NCBI GenBank assembly: GCA_964016885.1
Contig: OZ024744.1
Location: 28,708,608-28,772,607 of the forward strand
Direction: 5' to 3'
DNA length: 64,000 nt
From: Eledone cirrhosa
Lineage: Eukaryota; Mollusca; Cephalopoda; Octopoda; Eledonidae
Numbering within the stretch: position 1 is the first letter of the stretch; every line of letters starts with the position of its first letter. The translations under genes and the position numbers were made by a program. Shown one piece after another: positions 39,508-50,928 of the stretch. The notes under the pieces were generated by a model, which saw only the letters and a program-made list of their open reading frames with translations, was not told the origin of the DNA and searched no databases.

Positions 39508-42029
39508 GACACACATCAATGAACACATACAAAAAACAAGCAGGTAACACATACATCTAAGACCAGATACAGCACGCAAGCAGGTAATACACACATCTAT
39601 GATCACATACAATACACAAACAGGTAATACATACATCTAAGACTACATACAACACATAAGCTGGTAATACATATATCTAGATCCAGATGCAACACACAAG
39701 CAGGTAATACATACATCTAAGACTACATACAACACAATAGTAGATAAAAATACATCTAGGACCACATACATCACACTAGCAGGTAATACATACATATAGG
39801 ACCACATACACACACACACAAACATGTAATATACACATTTATGACCACATATAGTACACGAGCAAGTAATACAAACATCTAGGACCACATACAACACAAA
39901 AGCAGGTAATACACACACCTAGGACCACATGTAAGACAGAAGTAGATAATACATACATCTAGGACTACATACAACACACAAGTAGGTAATACATACATCT
40001 AGGACCACATAGAACACACAAGTAGATAATACATACATCTAGGATCACATACAACACACAAGCAGGTAATACATACATCTGGGACCACATACAACACACA
40101 AGCAGGTAATACACACATCTGGGAGCACATACAACACATAAGTAGGTAATACATACATCGAGCACCACTTACAACACAGAAGCGGGTAATACACACATCT
40201 AGTTACACATACGATACACAAGCAGGGTATACACACATCTAGGACCACGTTCAACACACTAGCTGGTAATACATACATCAAGGAACACATAGAACACACA
40301 AACAGGTGATACACACATCTAGGACCACATACAATACACAATCAGGTAATAGACACACATCAATGAACACATACAACAAACAAGCAGGTAACACATACAT
40401 CTAAGACCAGATACAACACGCAAGCAGGTAATACACACATCTATTATCACATACAATACACAAACAGGTAATCATACATCTAAGACTACATACAACACAT
40501 AAGCTGGTAATACATACATCTAGATCCAGATACAACACACAAGCAGGTAATACATCTAAGATCACATACAACACAAAAGTAGATAATAATAATCTAGGCC
40601 CACATACATCACACTAGCAGGTAATACATACATATAGGACCACATACACACACACAGAAACTTGTAATACACACATTTAGGACCACATACAACACAAAAG
40701 CAGGTAATACACACATCTAGGACCACATATAACTCAGAAGTAGATAATACATACATCTGGGACCAGATACAACACACAAGCATGTAATACATACATCTAG
40801 GACAACATACAGACACACAAGCAGGTCATACATACATATAAGACCACATACAACACATAAGCTGGTAATACACACATCTACGACCACATATAATACAAAA
40901 TCATGTAATACACATATCCAGGATCATATACAACACACAAGCAGGTACTACACACACCTAGTAACAAATACAATACACAAACAGGCAATACATACATCTA
41001 GGACCACTTACAACACAAAAGCCGGTAATACATACATCTAGGACCACATACAACACACACGCAGGTAATACATACATCTAAGACCACATACAACACACAA
41101 GCAGGTAATACACACATCTAGGATCACATACAATACAAAAGTAGACTATACATACATCTAGGACCACATGCAACACACAAGCAGGTAATAGACACACATC
41201 AATGAACACATACAACAAACAAGCAGGTAACACATACATCTAAGACCAGATACAACATGCAAGCAGGTAATACACACATCTATTATCACATACAATACAC
41301 AAACAGGTAATCATACATCTAAGACTACATACAACACATAAGCTGGTAATACATACATCTAGATCCAGATACAACACACAAGCAGGTAATACATCTAAGA
41401 TCACATACAACACAAAAGTAGATAATAATAATCTAGGCCCACATACATCACACTAGCAGGTAATACATACATATAGGACCACATACACACACACAGAAAC
41501 TTGTAATACACACATTTAGGACCACATACAACACAAAAGCAGGTAATACACACATCTAGGACCACATATAACTCAGAAGTAGATAATACATACATCTGGG
41601 ACCAGATACAACACACAAGCATGTAATACATACATCTAGGACAACATACAGACACACAAGCAGGTCATACATACATATAAGACCACATACAACACATAAG
41701 CTGGTAATACACACATCTACGAGCACATATAATACAAAATCATGTAATACACATATCCAGGATCATATACAACACACAAGCAGGTACTACACACACCTAG
41801 GAACAAATACAATACACAAACAGGCAATACATACATCTAGGACCACTTACAACACAAAAGCCGGTAATACATACATCTAGGACCACATACAACACACACG
41901 CAGGTAATACATACATCTAAGACCACATACAACACACAAGCAGGTAATACACACATCTAGGATCACATACAATACAAAAGTAGACAATACATACATCTAG
42001 GACCACATGCAACACACAAGCAGGTAATA
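39508..42029. repeat. Triplicated block of about 840 bp inside the satellite
   Basis: The variant GACACACATCAATGAACAC starts at 39,508, 40,352 and 41,191. The last two copies (839 bp each, 21 units minus one base) are almost identical over their full length. The first is related but more diverged. Confidence 0.85.
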
Positions 42030-45000
42030 CACACATCTAAAATCACATACAACACACAAATCGATAATAATATATCTAGGACCACATACAACACACTAGC
42101 AGGTAATACAAACATCTAGGACCACATACAACACAAAAGCAGGTAATACACACATCTAGTTACACATACAATACACAAGCAGGGTATATACACATCTAGG
42201 ACCACATATAACACACAAGCAGGTAATACAAACATCTAGGACCACATACAACACAAAAGCAGGTGATACACACATCTAGGACCACATATAACAAAGAAGT
42301 AGATAATACATACATCTAGGACCACATACAACACACAAGCAGGTTGTACACACATCTAGGGGCACTTAACAACACACAAGTAGATAATACATACATCTAT
42401 GACCACATACAACACACAAGCCGGTAATACATACATCTAGGACAACATACAACGCACAAGCAGGTAATACACACATCTAGGATCACATACAATACAAAAG
42501 TAGACAATACATACATCTAGGACCACATACAACTCACAAGCAGGTAATACACACATCTAGGAGAACTTACAACACACAAGTAGATAATACATACATCTAG
42601 GACCACATACAACACACACGCAGGTAATACATACATCTAAGACCACATACAACGCACAAGCAGGTAATATACACACCTAGGATCACATACAATACAAAAG
42701 TAGACAATACATATATCTAGGACCACATACAACACACAAGCAGGTAATACCTGCATCTGGGAGCACATGCAACACACAAGCAGATAATACACACATCTAG
42801 GATCACATACAACACACAAGTAAATAATACTTACACCTAGGACACCATACAGCACACAAGCAGGTAATACATACATCTAGGACCACATACAATACACAAT
42901 CAGGTAATACACACATCTAGGACCACATACAATATACAAGCTGGTAATACATACATCCAGGACCACATACAATATACAAGCTGGTAATACATACACCTTA
43001 GACCACATAGAGCACGCAAGTGGATAATACACACATCTAGGACCACATATAACACACAAGCAGGTAAAACTTACTTTTAAGACTACATACAAAACACAAG
43101 CAGATAATACATACAACTAAGATCACAGAAACTACAGATGCAGGTAATACACACATCTAGGACCAATACAACACAAGCAGGTAATACACAAATCTAGGAC
43201 CACATACGCCACACAAGCAGGTAATACATACATCTAGGACTACATACAACACACAAGCAGGTAATACACACATCTAGGACAACATACAATACACAAGCAG
43301 GTAATACATACATCTAGGACCACATACAACACACAATAAGGTAATACAAACATCTAGGACCACATACAACACAAAAGTAGATAATAATACATCTCGGAGC
43401 ACATACAACACGCAAGCAGGTAATACACACATCTAGGAGCATATACAACACGCAAGCTGGTAATACATACATAGAGGACTATATACAATACACAATCAGG
43501 TAATACACACATATAGGACCACATACAACACACAAGCAGTTAATACATGCTTCTAGGATCACATACAATACACAAGCACAGGTAATGCATATATCTAAGA
43601 CCACATAACACACACAAGCAGGTAATACACACATCTAGGACCACATACAATACACAGGATGGTAATACACACATTTATGTTCACATACAATACACAAACA
43701 GGTAATACATACGTCTAGCAACACATACAACACACCAGCAGGTAATACATACATTTAGGATCACAGACAACACAAAATCAGGTAATACACACATCTAGGA
43801 CCACATACAACATACAAGCTGGTAATACATACATCTAGGACCACATAGAACATACAAGCAGCTAATACATACAACTAGGACCACATACAACACACAAGCT
43901 GGTAATACACACATCTAGGACCACATACAACATACAAGCAGGTAATACATACATCTAGGACCACATACAACACACAAACAGGTAATACCTACATCTAGGA
44001 ACACATACAGCACACAACCAGGTAATACATACACCTAGAACCACATACAACTACAAAGTAGATAATAGACACATCTAGGATCACATACAATACACAAGCT
44101 GGTAATACACACATCTAGGACCACATAAAACACAGAAGCAGGTAATACACACTTCTAGAATCACATACAATACACAAACTGGTAATACATACATCTAGGA
44201 CCACATACCACACACAAGCAGGTAATACATACATCTAAGACCACATACAACACACAAGCAGGAAATACACACATCTAGGACCACATACAATACACATGCA
44301 GGTAATACACACATCCAGGTTTACATAAAATACACAAGCAGGTAATACATACATCTAGGAACACATGCAACACACATCCAGGTAATACATACACATAAGA
44401 CCACATACAACATACAAGTAGGTAATACACACATCTAGGACCAACCACAACTCACGAGCAGGTAATACACACATCTAGGACAACATACAACATACAAGCG
44501 AGTACTACACACATCTAGGACCGCATACAACACACAAGCAGGTAATGCATCATCTAGGACCACATACAATACACAAGCTGCTAAAATATACATCTAAGAT
44601 TACATACAACACACAAGCAGGTAATACACACATCTAGGAGCACTTTCAACACATTAGCTGGTAATACATACATCTAGGACCACATAGAACACAGAAAAAA
44701 GTAATACACACATCTAGGATCACATACAACACAAACGTAGATAATGATACATCTAGGACCACATACAACATACAAGGAGGTAATACACACATCTAGGACC
44801 ACATACAACACACATGTAGATAATACATACACCTAGGACCACATACAACACACAAGCAAGTAATGCATACATCTAGAACCAAATACCATACACAAGCAGG
44901 TAATACACACATCTTGGACCACATAAAACACAGAAGCAGGTAATACACACTTCTACGATCGCATACAGTACACAAACTGGTAATACATACATCTAGGACC

Positions 45001-47548
45001 ACATACAACACACAAGCAGGTAATACACACCTCTAGGACCACATACAACACACAAGCAGGAAATGCACACATCTAGGACCACATACAATACACAAGCAGG
45101 TAATACACACATCCAGGTTCACATACAATGCACAAACAGGTAATACATACATCTAGGAACACATACAACACACAACGAGGTTATACATACACCTAGAACA
45201 ACATACAACACACAGGTAGATAATACATACATCTAGGACCACATACAATACACAAGCAGGCAATACACACAACTAGGACCACATACAACACATAAGCAAG
45301 TAATACTTACATCTAGGAACACATACAACAGACAAGAAGGTAATACTCACATCTAGGAGCGCTTACAACACACACGCATGTAATACATACATCTAAGACC
45401 ACATACAACAGGCAATCAGGTAATATACACATCTAGGAGCATTTACAACACACAAGCAAGTAATACATACATATAGGACCATATACAATACACAATCAGA
45501 TAATGCACACATCTTGACCACATACAACACACAAGCAGTTAATACACACTTCTAGGATCACATACAATACACAAGCACAGGTAATGCATATATCTAAGAC
45601 CACATACCACACACAAGCAGGTAATACACACATCTAGGACCACATACATTACACAGGCAGGTAATACACGCATTTATGTTCACATACAATACACATACAG
45701 GTAATACATACGTCCAGCAACACATGCAACACACAACCTGGTAATATATACATCTAGGACCACATACTACACACAACCAGGTAATACATACATCTAAGAC
45801 CACATACAATACATAAGCAGGTAATATACACATCTAGGATCACATAAAATACACAAACTGGTACTACATACATCTAGGACCACATACACCACAAAAGTAG
45901 ATAATAATACATCAAGAACCACATACAACACACAAGCAGGTAATACATATATCTAGGACCACATACAACACACAAATAGTTAACACATACACCTAGGACC
46001 ACATACAACACACAAGCAGGTAATACATATATCTAGGACCACATACAACACACAAATAGTTAACACATACACCTAGGACCACATACAACACACAAGCAGG
46101 TAATACATACATCTAGGACCACATAGAGTATGGCAGCTGGTAATACATACACCTAAGACCACATAGATCACGCAAGTGGATAATACACACATCTAGGACA
46201 ACATACAATACACAAGCAGGTAATACATACATCTAGGACCACATACAACACACAATAAGGTAATACAAACATCTAGGACCACATACAACACAAACGTAGA
46301 TAATAATACATCTCGGACCACATACAACACGCAAGCAGGTAATACACACATATAGGAGCATAGACAACATGCAAGCAAGTAATACATATAGGACTATATA
46401 CAATACACAATCAGGTACTACACACATCTAGGACCACATACAACACACAAGCAGTTAATACATGATTCTAGGATCACATACAATACACAAGCACAGGAAA
46501 TGCATATATCTAAGACCACATAACACACACAAGCAGGTAATACACACATCCAGGTTCACATACAATGCACAAACAGGTAATACATACATCTAGGAACACA
46601 TACAACACACAACGAGGTTATACATACACCTAGAACCACATACAACACACAAGTAGATAATACATACATCTAGGACCACATGCAATACACAAGCAGGCAA
46701 TACACACAACTAGGACCACATACAACACATAAGGAAGTAATACTTACATCTAGGAACACATACAACAGACAAGAAGGTAATACTCACATCTAGGAGCGCT
46801 TACAACACACACGCATGTAATACATACATCTAAGACCACATACAACACACAAGCAGGTAATACATACATCTAGGACCACATACAACACAAAGCAGGTAAT
46901 ACATACATCTAAGACCACATATAACACACAATCAGGTAATACATACATCTAGGACCACATACAACACACAAGCAGGTAATACATACATCTAGGACCACAT
47001 ACGACAGAAAATCAATAATAATACATCTAGGACCACATACAACACGCAATCAGGTAATATACACATCTAGGAGCATTTACAACACACAAGCAAGTAATAC
47101 ATACATATAGGACCATATACAATACACAATCAGATAATGCACACATCTAGGACCACATACAAGACACAAGCAGTTAATACACACTTCTAGGATAACATAC
47201 AATACACAAGCACAGGTAATGCATATATCTAAGACCACATACCACACACAAGCAGGTAATACACACATCTAGGACCACATACATTACACTGGCAGATAAT
47301 ACACACATTTATGTTCACATACAATACACAAACAGGTAATACATACGTCTAGCAACACATGCAACACACAACCTGGTAATATATACATCTAGGACCACAT
47401 ACAACACACAAGCTGGTAATACATACATCTAGGACCACATACAACACACAAGCTGGTAATACATACATCTAGGACCACATACAATACACAAGCTGGTAAT
47501 ACATACATCTAGGACCACATACAACATATAAGCAGTAATACATATATC

Positions 47549-49140
47549 TTGTATATAACACACGGTGGTTGTTATAGTGATCACCCATAAACAGACGGTT
47601 ATTGTTATGGTAAGGACAACATAAAACACAGTTATTGTTATAGTAATCACAGCATATAACACACGGTCGTTGTGAAAGTAGTCACATCATATAACACTCG
47701 GTTATTGTTATAGTAATCACATCATATAACCCACGATGTTTGTTATAGTAATCACAGCATTTATCACACGGATATTGTTATAGTAATCACAGCATATAAC
47801 ATACGGATATTGTTATAGTAATCACAGCATATAACACACGATGTTTGTTATAGTAATCACTGCATTTATCACACGGATATTGTTATAGTAATCACAGCAT
47901 ATAACACACGGATATTGTTATAGTAATCACATCATACAACACACGATGTTTGTTATAGTAATCACAGCATTTATCACACGGTTATTGTTATAGTACTTAC
48001 TGCATATAACACATTGTTATTGCTATAGTCATCACTGCATATAACACACGGTTATTGTTATAGTAATCACCGCATATAACACACGATGTTTGTTATAGTA
48101 ATCACTGCATATAACACAAGGTTATGTTTATAGTAATCACAGCGTATAACACACGGTCATTGTTATAGTAATCACCGCATATAACACACGGTTATTGTTA
48201 TAGTAATCACAGCATATAACACACGATGTTTGTTATAGTAATCACAGCATATAACACGCGGTTATTGTTATATTAATCACCGCATATAACACACGCTTAT
48301 TGTTATATTAATCACTGCATATAACACGGTTATTGTTATAGTAATCACAGCCTACAATACACGGTTATTGTTATAGTAATCACCGCATATAACACACGGT
48401 TATTGTTATAGTAATCACTGCATATAACACACGGTTATTGTTATAGTAATCACCGTATATAACACACGGTTATTTTTATATTAATCACAGCATATAACAC
48501 ATGGTTATTATTATAGTAATCACTGCATATAACACATGGTTATTATTATAGTAATCACTGCATATAACACACGGTTATTGTTATATTAATCACAGCATAT
48601 AACACACGGTTATTGTTATAGTAATCACAGCATATAACACACGGTTATTGTTATAGTAATCACTGCATATAACAAACGGTTATTGTTATAGTAATCACAG
48701 CATATAACACACGGTTATTGTTATAGTAATCACAGCATATAACACACCGTTATTGATATAGCAATCACAGCATATAACACACGGTTATTGTTATAGTACT
48801 TACTGCATATAACACACGGTTATTGTTATAGTACTGACTGCATATAACACACGGTTATTGTTATAGTAATCACAGCATATAACACAGGTGTATTGTTATA
48901 GTAATCACTGCATATAACACGCGGTTATTGTTATAGTAATAACAGCATATATCACACGGTTATTGTTATAGTAATCACAGCTTATAACACACGGTTATTG
49001 TTATAGTAATCACAGCATATAACACAGGTGTATTGTTATTGTATTCACCGTTTATAACACACGGTGGTTGCTATAGTAATCACAGCATATATCACACGGT
49101 GGTTGTTATAGTAATCACTGTTTTTAACACACGTTTAATC
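47549..49140. repeat. 35-bp satellite array, about 45 units
   Basis: A second head-to-tail array begins where the 40-bp array stops. A typical unit is 48,601-48,635: AACACACGGTTATTGTTA, then TAGTAATCACAGCATAT. Each standard unit contains TGTTATA and TATAACA 12 nt apart, a perfect 7-bp dyad. A sub-type reading CGATGTTTGTTATAG or CATTTATCACACGGATATT recurs mainly in the left half. The sequence is unlike the 40-bp unit apart from a shared ATAACACAC-like stretch. Confidence 0.95.
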
Positions 49141-49299
49141 CTAGTAATGCAATACAACTTTCATATTAAAAGCCAAAAATAAGTGTAACATTACACACAC
49201 ATAAACACCAGGTCCGAATACAGAAGAGCCAAAATCCCACTGTCATCGTCTCCTCTCTACCACTCTCATCCCCTCTCACTGTTATAAGCAAATGATGTC
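49141..49299. other. Spacer after the satellites
   Basis: A short stretch with no recognisable feature other than its position between the 35-bp array and a LINE fragment. Confidence 0.4.
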
Positions 49300-49880
49300 C
49301 TATGCGTTGACGATCCGCGGACCCGGCTGACAGAATAGCGGGGCATTTCCCCGGAAGATAGTGAGGGAGATGCACTGGAAGAGCCATTCCAGCTCGTGAT
49401 GTTCACACCTGCGGCTAACCAGCTCTGCAACCGATGATGGTGAGTAGGGAGGTAGCCCTAGGGCCAAGGTCACCAGAAGTCTACACTGCTAGGAGCTCGA
49501 ATGCAAACCTGTCGGAGAGTGACTGATATTTTGTGAGTTTACCTTCCTCAGCCCGAAATGCAGCAGAGCCTGGGAAAGCCTGCAGCGTCCAAGCCATGCT
49601 TTAAGACCTTGTTGAGGGCAGCATGGCGTGGAAGGCGGCCGCCACTGTATCGAAAGTAAAGTGGATGGAGGCCCAAAGAGTATACGATGGATCCGCAGCG
49701 ACATTTGTGTGGTTCGCAGATCCGGAAGCCTTAGGGAAACCCGATGCACAGGCTGTCATTATCCAGATGCGAGCCAGTTGAAAAGCGGGGTAAGGCATTG
49801 ATCCAGGCACCATTGTGTGATTGCGAGGCCGAGCGAAAACATGCGATGCGAGGCGGTGCTGGTTGAGCTGGCGCACTAGT
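49300..49880 (-). pseudogene. LINE C-terminal fragment with CxxHxCxCG knuckle
   Basis: Reading the minus strand across frames gives the C-terminal half of a LINE polyprotein: NALPRFSTGSHLDNDSLCIG, then after a frameshift ICEPHKCRCGSIVYSLGLH (a Cys/His cluster), then AAFRAEEGKLTKYQSLSDRF, LGPRATSLLTIIGCRAG, and in another frame LFQCISLTIFRGNAPLF. I know this chain (LDNDSLRI, PHKC.CG...GLH, AE..K..KY, L.QRISL..QRGNA) from LINE proteins of many invertebrates. At least two frameshifts and three stops make it dead. No RT domain is attached. The fragment at 63,425 may be the RT part of the same kind of element, which is inference. Confidence 0.65.
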
Positions 49881-50744
49881 CTGTTCGAGGCGTTGTTGCA
49901 CTTATTCTCCAGTCATGATCTTGAAAGGTTCTAAATTATAACAAAACAATTGTGTTTAACATTATAGTTTGGGAATATTCCAAGAAGACAAATTCTGTCT
50001 ATTTCTGTCTACTTCTGTTTATTTCGTCATTAAAGCCGCTCTCTTTTCTTTTACAACAATTCTATTGTTGTTTGCATGAATTATCCCGTTATTCCCAAAG
50101 GAATGTAGGGGCGCCGTATTGACATACGGCGTTTCTATGTTCTTTGGCATTTTTAAGCCTGGCGGAGCCCATTTCATCTCCAGGTCTGATTACATCAGAG
50201 ATCTCCCAGAGAAGCACAGAGAGTGAAAGAGGTGTAGAGAGAAACATATATGGCGGAAGAATCGGCCTTCATATTTGACTGGTATTTTTCGCCAGTTTTT
50301 GTTTACTAGGATCAATAACAACTAGAAGCAGCAAAAAAACAATTTCTCTATTTTAGATTTGTCTACACAGAAAAATAAAAAAAAAACAGAAGATATCTGT
50401 AATACTGAGAAAGAAGCGAATTTCTGAAGATGTCGGCTTCGAACTGGCACAAAGATAAATGTACTTACTTGATACATTATACATAAGAAATACGGAGAGC
50501 TATAGATATTGAGATATTGAGGGAAATTTACCATAAACTCTGCTGTAAACAAAGTATGTGGAACAGAAAGAAAATATTATCCCAGACTTCACCACCAGGT
50601 TGCCTGACCTACTAAAAATAGAAGCTAAATCATCTCCATTCTCACTGTCCCGTCTTAGTGTAGTTCTATATACACTAAATAAAGGGGATGGTTTCGACTA
50701 GAATACCTTTTATCAGAGGTCAGCTCAATTAACGTTGACCTAAA
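49881..50744. other. Spacer with a short perfect hairpin
   Basis: No gene is recognisable. CGCCGTATTGACATACGGCG near 50,111-50,130 is a perfect 7-bp hairpin. Nearby text could belong to an LTR or solo element, but no polypurine tract, primer site or paired LTR was found. Confidence 0.35.
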
Positions 50745-50928
50745 TCAAAGGTTCTCAAAGTGGGCGCACCCCCTCCGTTCAGAAGGACCAGGAGGCGCTG
50801 CGGTTAAGGGGTGGTGGGGTGGTAGAGATGATATAATAGTATATTAAATATCAAATAATACATATTATATATAAATATAGTAAAAATATTTATTTATACA
50901 TAGATTTATATTATTTATTATATATAAA
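50745..50928 (+). mobile_element. hAT-like MITE fragment, interrupted by the Helitron
   Basis: Starts with GGTTCTCAAAGTGGGCGC, then CCCCCTCCGTTCAGAAGG, GGAGGCGCTG and an AT-rich part. It parallels 10,538-10,745. Its right side ends exactly where the Helitron CTAG terminus begins, inside TATATAAA. Confidence 0.55.

Larger units (their letters stand above)
12661..47548. repeat. 40-bp satellite array, about 870 units
   Basis: One uninterrupted head-to-tail array of about 34.9 kb. A unit close to the consensus lies at 15,121-15,160: TACACACATCTAGGACC, then ACATACAACACACAAG, then CAGGTAA. The plus strand is rich in A and C and poor in G, a strong strand asymmetry. Units mostly differ by substitutions; length is tightly kept at 40, with occasional 38-44-bp units. 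Divergence is higher in the right third (from about 34.6 kb) than in 14-34 kb. Blocks of variant units recur together, showing duplications of many units at once. No transposon was seen inside it. The many minus-strand frames of 60-110 codons, all Cys/Val/Leu-rich with 40-residue periodicity, follow from 40 bp not being a multiple of three and are not supported as genes. Confidence 0.97.

Noticed and set aside
12583..47662. Dozens of minus-strand open frames of 60-110 codons, rich in Cys, Val and Leu
   Set aside because: All are translations of the 40-bp satellite; their period is 40 residues, they start and stop at random unit mutations, and no signal of selection or gene structure is visible.
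12661..49140. CRISPR-like arrays (40-bp and 35-bp repeats)
   Set aside because: The repeats are directly head to tail without unique spacers, and all surrounding sequence is animal-type; these are satellites.
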